DNA from: a virus
Strand: one strand, 5' to 3'
IMG/VR virus record: IMGVR_UViG_3300034104_000297
Coordinates: 1-30,361 of that record
Length of the DNA: 30,361 bases
Each line of letters begins with the position of its first letter. Within the stretch, counting starts at the first letter, position 1. Shown here piece by piece: positions 1 through 7,607 of this stretch. Position numbers and translations under genes: made by a program. The notes beneath the pieces were generated by a model. It ran no database searches, was not told where the DNA came from, and saw nothing but the letters and a program-made list of their open reading frames with translations.

Positions 1-181
1 TTCTCCACCAGATACCACCATCTTCCATCATAAAATGAAACAGAGGGCTTCTTCCCTTAATGCTTGCAACACCAAAAATTACGCATGGAAAATATTGATC
101 ATGACTATCTAACTGATCTCTTAAAAAATTACCACGCACATAGCATTCAATTGGTGGTATGTTTGCATTTAACTCTGGCAT
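1..181 (-). CDS. Hypothetical phage protein, C-terminus beyond the window
   Basis: A minus-strand frame opens with ATG at 181 and stays open to the window edge, giving the first 60 residues (begins MPELNANIPPIECYVRG; later FHFMMEDGGIWW). The ATG shares its A with the TAA of the RuvC-like gene upstream (TAATG), which is the usual junction in this operon. AGGAG lies about 10 nt before it. The visible part looks globular, rich in aromatic residues, with no signal peptide or membrane segment. I do not recognise the family. Its place at the end of the replication/recombination run suggests an early-region accessory protein, but that is inference only. Confidence 0.75.
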   Translation of the reverse strand, partial: MPELNANIPPIECYVRGNFLRDQLDSHDQYFPCVIFGVASIKGRSPLFHFMMEDGGIWWR

Positions 182-771
182 TACTTACTTTCTCCTATCG
201 CCTTATCCCAATTTTTTACAGCCCAATGACCAATTCCACAAGCATCTGCAACATCGTTGTCTGTAATCGTTCTGTCATAATTAATATTAATAAACTTAAT
301 TGTTCTTTCTTTACGAAGCATTCTTTCGTGAGCCTTATAGTATGAATCAGACTTTCCAGGATTTTGAGATCGTATTAGTAACTGTTCTTCTTTAGATATT
401 TTTCCATTACCCATAAAAATTTGCCAAGTAATTGGAGAAACTCTGCCAATTATTTTAGTTCCAGATTGTCCTGCTGATCCAAGAATTGCACCTTGAACTA
501 ATGCAAGGTCAGCAGCAGTCTTTGGACTATTCATAAATACTGTATGTTCAATAACTATTGCTTCAAAACCACCATAAATATCAAAAAAGGCTTTTACTTT
601 TTTGCCAGCATCCATAACTTTTTCATAGATATTATTTCCCTCAAAATAAATTTTTCCAATGCTTTCAAGTTCATTGTCAACAAACAAAGCAAAGGCAAGA
701 CTATTAGTACTAGCATCAATAGCACAAATAGTTTTTGGCTGTGCCTCTGCCCCCCATTTAGTCTTGCTCAT
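181..771 (-). CDS. ruvC: RuvC-like Holliday junction resolvase
   Basis: Predicted RNase H-fold endonuclease that cuts four-way DNA junctions left by recombination or replication. The RuvC acidic residues are visible in the right order: D19 in AIDASTNSLAFALF, E75 in IVIEHT, and D173/D176 in DNDVADACGIGHWA near the C-terminus. At 196 residues it is close to bacterial RuvC (about 170). I chose ATG 771; an in-frame TTG at 777 is possible. ATG 771 overlaps the upstream zinc-protein gene by 14 nt, with AAAGG about 11 nt before it. It sits in the same run as RecA and a Cas4-like exonuclease, so a role in phage recombination or in debranching DNA before packaging is likely. Family call firm, biological role inferred. 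Confidence 0.88.
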   Translation of the reverse strand: MSKTKWGAEAQPKTICAIDASTNSLAFALFVDNELESIGKIYFEGNNIYEKVMDAGKKVKAFFDIYGGFEAIVIEHTVFMNSPKTAADLALVQGAILGSAGQSGTKIIGRVSPITWQIFMGNGKISKEEQLLIRSQNPGKSDSYYKAHERMLRKERTIKFININYDRTITDNDVADACGIGHWAVKNWDKAIGESK

Positions 772-1048
772 ATTCAATATAACCTTTCAATTCTTTTAGC
801 ATTTTTGCAACTGCTTTTTCACTAACATTACAGTTTGAACAAAATCCAGAGTCGTTGTATATGGAAAGTTCTTGTGCACAACCTCCAAGACATAAACGTT
901 TTTTACCTTTTCGCTTTTGTCTTTTTGTTACGTTGTACCTTTCTACAATCTTTTCTCTGGTCGCAATATCTCTACAAACCTTATTACAGTAAATTTGATA
1001 AGTTACTTTAGGTTTAAATGATGTATCGCATACACTACATAACTTCAC
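758..1048 (-). CDS. Small two-part zinc-finger protein
   Basis: 96-residue basic protein with two cysteine clusters. The N-terminal one (CSVCDTSF..., then YCNKVCRD) resembles the small C-x2-C ... C-x3-C fingers found next to phage nucleases. The second is built from C53/C57 (CLGGC) and CSNC near residues 70-73. A Lys/Arg-rich linker (TKRQKRKGKKR) joins them, which suits nucleic-acid binding. The start is GTG at 1048, supported by GGAGGGG about 6 nt upstream; no ATG is close. It overlaps the Cas4-like gene by 14 nt and the RuvC-like gene by 14 nt, so all three are probably translationally coupled. Function unknown; an accessory DNA-binding factor for the recombination genes is a guess. Confidence 0.75.
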   Translation of the reverse strand: MKLCSVCDTSFKPKVTYQIYCNKVCRDIATREKIVERYNVTKRQKRKGKKRLCLGGCAQELSIYNDSGFCSNCNVSEKAVAKMLKELKGYIEYEQD

Positions 1049-1844
1049 TGAGCCCCTCCAGGGATTTAAGTTTTACTACCCCTGTGCCAGCATCTTCACA
1101 TGCTTTTTGAATTGGACATGTCTTACAGATTTTTGAATTTGATCTGTAGTTTTTTGTGGGTAGTGTTTTATCTGTCCATGCTTTACGAACATCTCTCATC
1201 CATTGAAATGTTTCGTCAATCCACTGACGATAATAATCTGTTACTTCTATTGGAAGAACTAGCAACTCATGATTATTCTTGTTTTCATAAATCAATACAC
1301 CCTTTGATTTTTTAAGAATCTTCATATAAATAAGCAACTGAATTAAGTGACCAGTCTTTGGCTTTAATGCCTTCTTGCGATACTCAAAGCCTTCATTAAG
1401 CATGGTCTTAATTTCTCCAACAATCTGCTCACCCTCCCAATTAATCATGGCATCACCATAACCAAAGATGGGTGGATCATTGTTAATAATCTTAAACTCT
1501 GTTGTTGGACCTTCATCTGATTCATATATTTCTGCAATACCAGAATCCATCATAGCCTGCTGAATGCGCTCATGCGACTTAGTACCAGCAGTCATATTTG
1601 CTGCACCATAGGCATCTGCATTATCCTCAAACACTGCACCTTCAAATGCAAGATACCAATACCTTGGACACTCTCCATGAGAGTATGCAATTGTAGATGG
1701 TGCAAAAGTTTTCTTTGTTTGAAATTTATCTACACGCTTAACTGTATAGCCTGATTGAATTTTTTCAATCAATGCCTGAGTGTCTATAATCTCTATCTTT
1801 TTCGGTTCTCTAATCATTATCTGCTGTAGTAAATTTTTAGTCAT
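1035..1844 (-). CDS. Cas4-like PD-(D/E)XK exonuclease (RecB nuclease fold, Fe-S)
   Basis: Predicted single-strand-generating DNA exonuclease of the Cas4/AddB-type Fe-S group. Numbering from ATG 1844 (269 aa): C59 in GECPRYWY, H91 (GTKSHER), D131 in GYGDAMI, E144-I-K146 (the ExK of the nuclease core), Q169xxxY173 (QLLIY), then C240, C243 and C249 in CKTCPIQKAC. One early plus three late cysteines is the Cas4 4Fe-4S arrangement, and all catalytic residues are present. Two in-frame ATGs exist (1850 and 1844). AAGGG directly abuts the first and lies 6 nt before the second, so 1844 is preferred. No CRISPR array or other cas gene is seen. With RecA and RuvC nearby, end resection for phage recombination is the likely role. 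Confidence 0.9.
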   Translation of the reverse strand: MTKNLLQQIMIREPKKIEIIDTQALIEKIQSGYTVKRVDKFQTKKTFAPSTIAYSHGECPRYWYLAFEGAVFEDNADAYGAANMTAGTKSHERIQQAMMDSGIAEIYESDEGPTTEFKIINNDPPIFGYGDAMINWEGEQIVGEIKTMLNEGFEYRKKALKPKTGHLIQLLIYMKILKKSKGVLIYENKNNHELLVLPIEVTDYYRQWIDETFQWMRDVRKAWTDKTLPTKNYRSNSKICKTCPIQKACEDAGTGVVKLKSLEGLSEVM

Positions 1845-1864
1845 TATCATCCCTTGTTTATATA

Positions 1865-1873
1865 AGTATAGCA
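1865..1873 (-). promoter_or_regulatory. Putative extended -10 promoter before the Cas4-like gene
   Basis: On the minus strand this reads TGC TATACT, an extended -10 box in the 25-nt gap between the 104-residue protein gene and the Cas4-like gene. The predicted transcript start near 1858 would leave a leader of about 14 nt that still holds AAGGG. No -35 box is clear. Supported mainly by recurrence of the same motif in other gaps. Confidence 0.4.
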
Positions 1874-1875
1874 GG

Positions 1876-2190
1876 TTAGCGCATAATGTATTTTAATGCT
1901 GATACCAAATCATTGATTGATTCTGCTGCGGTATAGTAAATATTTTTCTTTGCCCTGTCACTTTTATCAACATTGGCCATCCACGTAGCCTTTAATGACA
2001 TCTTTGCTGCGATTGCCTGTAGTCTTACAATCTCAAGACTTGCAACCTGAATTGGAATATCTGGCTTAATGATTATCTTAGCAATCATTGTAAGAGCAAC
2101 TGTAAGTTCTTCATCATTCATATACTCTGCAATCTCAGCCAAACCATTTACTTGCTCTAGTGTTGTTTTTTGTGGACCCTCATTTGACAT
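1876..2190 (-). CDS. Hypothetical helical protein, 104 aa
   Basis: Family not recognised. The sequence is predicted to be almost wholly alpha-helical, with an acidic first half (EQVNGLAEIAEYMNDEE) and hydrophobic helices (VALTMIAKIII). It has no cysteines, signal peptide or obvious catalytic motif. The ATG at 2190 is set by a strong GGAG about 9 nt upstream, inside the end of the preceding gene, which it overlaps by 11 nt. It lies between the small nuclease-like gene and the Cas4-like gene, and is followed by one of the few real intergenic gaps, so it may end a transcription sub-unit. A role in replication or recombination is suggested only by position. Confidence 0.7.
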   Translation of the reverse strand: MSNEGPQKTTLEQVNGLAEIAEYMNDEELTVALTMIAKIIIKPDIPIQVASLEIVRLQAIAAKMSLKATWMANVDKSDRAKKNIYYTAAESINDLVSALKYIMR

Positions 2191-2476
2191 TTTTGTTCTC
2201 CTCTATTAACTGTTCTAGCATATCTAACTCTATTATAGCAAGGCGTACCTTTTGCGTACCCTCGCCAAGCACAATAATCAAAGCAGGATCCATGCTTTTC
2301 TTTAATGCATCAGTTGTAGCCTTAGCCCAAACATCTTGGTTTAATGTAAAAGACTTAGAGCATTCCTTAAAGTCTATTACAAAATTATTCCAAGATGCAT
2401 CACCTTTAGTGTTATTTCTACCAGAGTTCTTGTGCTGCTTTGCTCCGATACGCTTTGACTCAGACCTCTCACTCAT
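2180..2476 (-). CDS. Small PD-(D/E)XK nuclease-like protein
   Basis: 98 residues from ATG 2476; a TTG six bases upstream is less likely. The protein opens with a basic Ser/Asn/Lys-rich stretch (SESKRIGAKQHKNSGR). Then come GDASWNN and VIDFKE, an Asp followed about ten residues later by D-x-K, which resembles a minimal PD-(D/E)XK core of the kind seen in small phage endonucleases and junction resolvases. The C-terminal part alternates helix and strand (ALIIVLGEG). It overlaps the upstream zinc protein by 8 nt (ATGAGTGA) and the next gene by 11 nt. With a RuvC-like enzyme also encoded, this may be a second structure-specific nuclease. Fold call from motif spacing only. Confidence 0.6.
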   Translation of the reverse strand: MSERSESKRIGAKQHKNSGRNNTKGDASWNNFVIDFKECSKSFTLNQDVWAKATTDALKKSMDPALIIVLGEGTQKVRLAIIELDMLEQLIEENKNVK

Positions 2477-2654
2477 TAACAAAATCTTTCTTTTTCTTTT
2501 TTGATGGTATCAATGCAACCTTAGACATATGCTTTGCAGAACACATCCATGTTGCATCTCCTGTTTCACGCCAAAGTCTTAAAGACGATACCTCTTCTTG
2601 GCACTTCTTGCATGGAAACTTTCCATGAAATATAACAAAGTTGTTATCAGCCAT
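2469..2654 (-). CDS. Zinc-binding microprotein, 61 aa
   Basis: A 61-residue protein with FPCKKC near residues 15-18 and WMCSAKH near residues 38-42. This gives a C-C-C-H set that would bind one zinc in a treble-clef-like finger. The tail is strongly basic (PSKKKKKDF), suggesting nucleic-acid contact. The ATG at 2654 overlaps the RecA stop by 8 nt (ATGGCTGA), and its own end overlaps the next ATG by 8 nt, so expression is likely coupled on both sides. The poly-Lys stretch is encoded by an A-rich run holding the heptamer A AAA AAG (see rejected items). No specific family recognised. Confidence 0.7.
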   Translation of the reverse strand: MADNNFVIFHGKFPCKKCQEEVSSLRLWRETGDATWMCSAKHMSKVALIPSKKKKKDFVNE

Positions 2655-3660
2655 TTGCCAGTTTATCTCTTAGGCTTTGCTGTAGATCTAGGTCTTCTCT
2701 TACACGACTGATAAAACCATCTCGTCCTTGAACCTTTGTACCATCATCAAGTTGATACCATGCCCCAGTACGATTAACTAGTCCTACTGATTCTGCTGTA
2801 TCAACCAAATCACCAATGGCATCAATACCAATATCGTCACCTCTAAAATAAAAATCATACTCACCAGACTGGAACCCTGGAGAGGTTTTGGAGAACTGTA
2901 GTTCCCAACGAATCTTTCTACCAATCTTTTCTTCAATTAGTTTATCTCCTACCTTAATCTTACCTTTAAGTGCTTGATTATCTGACTCTGATGAAAATAG
3001 TTTAATAACACATGATGAATAAAATTTAGTAGCCTGACCACCAGAAGGTTGTTGGCTAGTATACATAGCATTAATATTATTACGAGACTGAGAAATAAGT
3101 ACAAGTAGGGTTGGCTTAACCTTATTGTTTGCATAGTTAAGCATCTTCCAAGCATTACTAAAGTCACGAGACTCTGCTCCGATTTGCTTTGTATTTTCTA
3201 ATGCCTTCATATCATCGGTATCTTTTTCAAAATAGATTGCAGGAAGCATTGATGTAATAGAGTCTATTACTATTAAGTCAACACCAGCATTTATTAGTCC
3301 AACACCTACATCTACCATGTCACTAATAGTTCTTGCTTGTGAGTAGATTAGTTTAGTTGGATCTACCCCAAGTTTTACAGCCCAGTCTTCAGAGTATGAC
3401 ATTTCAGAGTCAATCCATGCACAGACCTTGCCTTCTTTTTGTGCCATAGCAATCATCTGAAGGCACATAGAGGACTTTGCAGACGACTTTGATCCCCAGA
3501 TAAGGACCTGTCGTCCATAAGGCAGCCCTCCTCCTAGTGCACGGTTTAATCCAAAACTAGGTGTAGGCTGATACTCAAAGTTTACTCCAACACCGTTACC
3601 TAATCTTTTTCTCAACTTAGGATCAAGTTGTGCTAATACTTCTTCTACACTAACTGACAT
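2647..3660 (-). CDS. recA: RecA-like recombinase
   Basis: ATP-dependent DNA strand-exchange protein. From ATG 3660 it has 337 residues, close to bacterial RecA (about 350). Visible motifs: Walker A GSKSSAKSS (K62, S63), the RecA catalytic glutamate region WIDSEMSYS (E86), Walker B LIVIDS (D133), the switch region LVLISQSRNN and a DNA-loop-like GGQATKFYSS. The Walker A glycine before the lysine is replaced by alanine (A61), an oddity discussed below. Two in-frame ATGs (3666 and 3660) exist. GGAGG abuts the first and is 6 nt before the second, so 3660 is favoured. It overlaps the polymerase gene by 11 nt. It should act with the Cas4-like and RuvC-like proteins in phage recombination and fork repair. 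Confidence 0.93.
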   Translation of the reverse strand: MSVSVEEVLAQLDPKLRKRLGNGVGVNFEYQPTPSFGLNRALGGGLPYGRQVLIWGSKSSAKSSMCLQMIAMAQKEGKVCAWIDSEMSYSEDWAVKLGVDPTKLIYSQARTISDMVDVGVGLINAGVDLIVIDSITSMLPAIYFEKDTDDMKALENTKQIGAESRDFSNAWKMLNYANNKVKPTLLVLISQSRNNINAMYTSQQPSGGQATKFYSSCVIKLFSSESDNQALKGKIKVGDKLIEEKIGRKIRWELQFSKTSPGFQSGEYDFYFRGDDIGIDAIGDLVDTAESVGLVNRTGAWYQLDDGTKVQGRDGFISRVREDLDLQQSLRDKLANG

Positions 3661-6600
3661 ATACATCCTCCAATGTTACTGTTCCGTCTTTTGTTTTTCC
3701 AAAACTAAACTTATAAGCCTTACCTTCTTCAATGTGCATGTATGCTCTAGGAAATGCGGTAGGAAATACAGTTACAGAGTGAAGTTCTCTACTTGTATCT
3801 GCCAAAGTTAGAGAAGCCATCTTCTTTCCAGCCTTTGTCATTCTTGGTTTAAAAGAAACAACAAACATTTCTTCTTCAGAATAAGGCAATTGCTTATAAC
3901 TTAAAAACTTTACTAGTGCGTTAGAAGATCCTTTTATCTCGTCAACAGGTATTGCAGACACAATCCTATTATCATTTGCAAGAATAAGATAAGTACGGCC
4001 AGTCTCAATAGTCGTAGACTCTTCATCAAATATACCAACACTGCCAGTCTTGTCCAAAATTTCAATTCGTGACCATCCTGTTCCTCTTTTAATTGCCTTG
4101 ACCATTCCCATAAGAATAAAAGACCCCTTTTCTTCAAATGAGTCAACATCCTGAATAAATGCATAATAGTGAGATGGTATTGTAATATTAAACTCTGGAA
4201 GGTTTAAATATTCGTATAGATTTTCTTTAATCTCACTATCATTTCTTGGCTGATCTGGAAATGTTGCTGCGCCAATAACACGTAAAGCATTAAGTGCACG
4301 ACTATTTACTCCGTTACCCTTTGTAAATGTAAACTCTTCAAGTTCTTTGTATGACTTAAACGGTCTAGCAGCAATATACTTTTCTGCAATGTTAGTTGAT
4401 ATAAACTTAATACCAGTCAATCCGAATCTAATTCCCTTACCTTCAATCTTAAAGTCAAAGTCAGAATCATTAATGTGTGGCAACTTAATAGGGATTCCCA
4501 TACGCTTTGCTTCAATTAGATATTCTGTGCGACCATCTTTGTCTTTTTCATTCTTAAGTAATGCAAACATAAACTCAAGAGGGTAGTAGTATTTTAACCA
4601 CGCCGTCCAATACGAGAGCGTAGAGTAAGCAACCGCATGAGACTTGTTGAATGAGTACCCCGCATGTGCTTCAAAGTCATGCCATAGATCAAGAGCCTGA
4701 TTGGGAGCAATATAGGCAGAAGCGCCTTTGACAAATTGCTCTTTGTATACGTCAAACTCTTTAGCATCCTTTTTCTTTCCAATGATTTTTCTAACTTTAT
4801 CTGCTTCCGACATGGACATTTGTCCAAGGTGTACACATGCTTGCATAACTTGTTCTTGGTAAAGAACACAGCCATAGGTATCCTCCGTAAACTCTTTCAT
4901 AATCTGATGCGTATAAGATACATTTTGCTTGCCATGTTTACGAGCAATATAATCTTTACCAATAGTATTCATAGCACCAGGACGAACAAGTGCATTTGAT
5001 GCAGCAAGTTCATTAAAATTCTTAACACCCATCTTAACTAAAAGATTTGTGTAAGGTGTTGCTTCACACTGAAATACTCCCTTTGTATATCCATCTGAAA
5101 GCATTTCATAAACTTTTGCATCTGCAAGATCAAGAGAATCTAAATCAATATCTTTGTAATGATTTTCTTTAATCATAGCAACTGCATCTTGAATAACACT
5201 CAATGTTTTAAGACCAAGTGCATCAATCTTTATAAGGCCGATGCGTTCAGCCTCTTCCATGTCGACACCAACCACAGGTATACGTTCATCAGACCCAGGA
5301 CTAGATCTCGTTTCCATTGGAGCAAACCTAAAAATCGGATCTTTGCTAGTGACCACACCAGCAGCGTGTATACCAGTACCACGAATACGACCACGTAATT
5401 GTTCACCATAAACCTCCACCTCTGGATACTTTTCTCTAAACCAAGCAGTAGTCCTTGATGAACAGTATTCATCCCAAGTGTCTACCAACTTTAAAACTTT
5501 GTTTACATCTGTTAAAGGAATATCCAGAACTCTGGCTACATCTCGCACAACACCTTTGTCTTTAAATTCAAGAAATGTTGCAATAGATGCAACGTGTCTG
5601 TATTGTCTAACAAGATAGTCTTTAACTTCATCACGCCTGTTGTCTTGAATGTCTGTATCAATATCAGGAAAGTCATTGCGTTCTGGATTGATAAATCGGA
5701 AGAACAATAGTCCGTACTTAATTGGATCAATGTCTGTAATACCAAGTGAGTAACAGACTAGAGAACCAGCAGCAGATCCACGACCTGGACCAACCATGAT
5801 TCCTTCCTTCTTAGCCCAAGCAATCATACTTTGAACTACAAGGAAGTACGGTGCAAACTTCTTATCTTTAATGATCTTAAGTTCTTCGTCAAGTCTATCT
5901 AGGTACTCTTTATTCTCTGACAAACCTTTTAGTTGTAAGCCTTCTAAAGCAATCTTAGCAAGTTCTTTGTCTGGGCTCTTGTATTGAACTGGTAGCAGGT
6001 TTAGTCCATCTTGTATCTCGTAGTCTTCTACTGTATCTGCTAGTAGGAGTGTGTTTGTATAGATGTCAGGTCTATCAATACCCTGCAATTCCATCGCTTC
6101 CTTCATCTCTTCATAAGACAAAAGGTGGATATCAAACTTATTAAATGTTATCTGGCGATCTTCTCCATACAGATAGTCAAGTCGCTTCATCATGTCTGGT
6201 TGTTTTTTTGATTTTTCATATGTTGCTTCTTTGTTTACTTTACCATGTGTGTTAAGCAACAATTTAAACTCTTGTACTTCTCTTTGAGATTGGTCAACAT
6301 GATGACAGTCTGGTGTCACAACAACCTTGATACCAAATTCATCTGCAAGTTCTATAAGATACTTATTGATATGTGCCTCATTATGTGGCATTACCTCAAT
6401 GTAGTAATCGCTGCCAAAGTTATCTTTAAACCACTGAATATACTTTTTAGCAAGAGCAAACTCTTCTTCTTCTAACGCTTTAACAATAACGCTACTTGGA
6501 CAAGCAGAAGTTACAATAATTCCTTCACGATACTTTTGTAGAATATCAAAATCAAATCTTGGCTTCTTAAAGAAACCATCTGTCCATGATAGTTCACTAA

Positions 6601-6925
6601 TCTTGTTAAGGTTTTCCAAACCTAATTTATTCTTGGCTAGAAGGATAATGTGGTTATAGACAAGATCTTGTTGACCTTCTCTTTCAGACTTATCTCGTGT
6701 ATCAGATATGTCTGCACACATGTATCCTTCTAGACCTAGAATCGGCTTAATACCCTTTTCTTTAGCCATGCGATACATCTCACGATGACCAGACAACGTA
6801 CCATGGTCTGTGATTGCGATTGCTGGCATACCTAAAGCACTAGCACGGTCAACATACTCTTTTGGAGTTGCTACGCCGTCAAATAGTGAGTAGTGGGTAT
6901 GTACGTGTAAGCCTACGTAGTTCAT
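3650..6925 (-). CDS. dnaE: DNA polymerase III alpha subunit (C-family, PHP domain)
   Basis: Replicative DNA polymerase, 1091 aa, a little shorter than E. coli DnaE (1160). An N-terminal PHP domain spans about 1-270. All nine metal-ligand positions of active PHP domains are present: H7, H9, D16, H41, E66, H92, C142, D206 and H208. The polymerase core shows GPGRGSAAGS, the catalytic PDIDTD (D421, D423) and a third aspartate D568 in KIDALGLKTL. FNKSHAVAYS marks the fingers region. The C-terminal 250 residues are beta-rich and fit an OB-fold module. The ATG at 6925 follows the TAA of the ssDNA-binding gene by one base and lacks a good Shine-Dalgarno sequence, so it probably depends on coupling. 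No separate DnaQ-type exonuclease is in the window. Confidence 0.95.
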   Translation of the reverse strand: MNYVGLHVHTHYSLFDGVATPKEYVDRASALGMPAIAITDHGTLSGHREMYRMAKEKGIKPILGLEGYMCADISDTRDKSEREGQQDLVYNHIILLAKNKLGLENLNKISELSWTDGFFKKPRFDFDILQKYREGIIVTSACPSSVIVKALEEEEFALAKKYIQWFKDNFGSDYYIEVMPHNEAHINKYLIELADEFGIKVVVTPDCHHVDQSQREVQEFKLLLNTHGKVNKEATYEKSKKQPDMMKRLDYLYGEDRQITFNKFDIHLLSYEEMKEAMELQGIDRPDIYTNTLLLADTVEDYEIQDGLNLLPVQYKSPDKELAKIALEGLQLKGLSENKEYLDRLDEELKIIKDKKFAPYFLVVQSMIAWAKKEGIMVGPGRGSAAGSLVCYSLGITDIDPIKYGLLFFRFINPERNDFPDIDTDIQDNRRDEVKDYLVRQYRHVASIATFLEFKDKGVVRDVARVLDIPLTDVNKVLKLVDTWDEYCSSRTTAWFREKYPEVEVYGEQLRGRIRGTGIHAAGVVTSKDPIFRFAPMETRSSPGSDERIPVVGVDMEEAERIGLIKIDALGLKTLSVIQDAVAMIKENHYKDIDLDSLDLADAKVYEMLSDGYTKGVFQCEATPYTNLLVKMGVKNFNELAASNALVRPGAMNTIGKDYIARKHGKQNVSYTHQIMKEFTEDTYGCVLYQEQVMQACVHLGQMSMSEADKVRKIIGKKKDAKEFDVYKEQFVKGASAYIAPNQALDLWHDFEAHAGYSFNKSHAVAYSTLSYWTAWLKYYYPLEFMFALLKNEKDKDGRTEYLIEAKRMGIPIKLPHINDSDFDFKIEGKGIRFGLTGIKFISTNIAEKYIAARPFKSYKELEEFTFTKGNGVNSRALNALRVIGAATFPDQPRNDSEIKENLYEYLNLPEFNITIPSHYYAFIQDVDSFEEKGSFILMGMVKAIKRGTGWSRIEILDKTGSVGIFDEESTTIETGRTYLILANDNRIVSAIPVDEIKGSSNALVKFLSYKQLPYSEEEMFVVSFKPRMTKAGKKMASLTLADTSRELHSVTVFPTAFPRAYMHIEEGKAYKFSFGKTKDGTVTLEDVYVS

Positions 6926-6926
6926 A

Positions 6927-7583
6927 TTACCAATCTGCGTTGGTAGATGAAGTTATAGATGGAGTGTCAAACCCCAAATAGAACGCTTCTTGTTCTGCGT
7001 ATGGAATCTTGCGTAGTGCAGATTCTAGTGGATAAGGCTTGATATCTCCCCAGTTAAATGGTTCCTTATCTGGCGCTGATGGAATAAGTGTGTAATTGGT
7101 TTCAGTACCCTGACCATTACGCTTTAACTTCCATAGTACGTTAGAGATGCTTCCTGTTTCAAGAGCATACTCACGAATTGTATTAAATGATGACTGCTTG
7201 CTAATACCCATGTTCCAAATTGCAACATATGGTGCTTCAATGCCGTCGTCTACAAGAACGTTGCAATAGAAACGAAGACGGGCTCTCCAGCCAGCCTTTG
7301 GATCCTTACGATGCATTTCTTCTGCCCAGTCACGGCCTTCTGTTTCCATTGTATCTACAGCCTTACGCTTATAGTCCTTTGGATTTGTGTGTTCCTTAAC
7401 AACTAGTGCAAGTCCACGCTCTGCATTATAGTTTGCAGAATCTTCATCCAACTCTTCAATGAATCGGATCTTTACTGATTGTCCATCGGCAAGTTTTAGC
7501 CACTTAACCTTTGGGGCATTCTCGTCATACTTTGGCTTTTCGAGTAGGGTTTCAATGTTCTTCAGTCCCTTTACAATACTCAT
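6927..7583 (-). CDS. Probable single-stranded DNA-binding protein (gp32-like)
   Basis: 218 residues, cytoplasmic. The N-terminal part has WLKLADGQSVKIRFIEEL, typical of the opening strands of phage T4 gp32-type OB folds. It continues with a basic/aromatic segment (GWRARLRFYCNVLV) and a conserved-looking AIWNMG. No gp32 zinc knot is seen. The C-terminus is short and ends in NADW, a much weaker acidic tip than in classical SSBs. It lies between primase and polymerase, a usual place for an SSB. The ATG at 7583 has GGAG at good spacing, and a putative extended -10 box lies just upstream. The SSB role is inferred from motif style and context; a different replication accessory remains possible. Confidence 0.68.
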   Translation of the reverse strand: MSIVKGLKNIETLLEKPKYDENAPKVKWLKLADGQSVKIRFIEELDEDSANYNAERGLALVVKEHTNPKDYKRKAVDTMETEGRDWAEEMHRKDPKAGWRARLRFYCNVLVDDGIEAPYVAIWNMGISKQSSFNTIREYALETGSISNVLWKLKRNGQGTETNYTLIPSAPDKEPFNWGDIKPYPLESALRKIPYAEQEAFYLGFDTPSITSSTNADW

Positions 7584-7607
7584 ATTTTTCTCCTTCGTGT
7601 TGTTATA

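Noticed and set aside
64-345. Open frames on the plus strand here and elsewhere across the window
   Set aside because: They are short, lie opposite well-supported minus-strand genes, lack ribosome sites and have low-complexity or Ser/Leu/Phe-rich products typical of antisense frames.
1035-1844. Cas4-like gene as part of a CRISPR system
   Set aside because: No repeat-spacer array and no other cas gene are visible. Cas4-like exonucleases are common in phages as stand-alone recombination enzymes.
2496-2502. Slippery heptamer A AAA AAG in frame in the 61-residue zinc protein gene
   Set aside because: The -1 frame reaches a stop after six codons and does not join the next gene, which is in the +1 frame. 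The A-run is explained by the poly-lysine tail.
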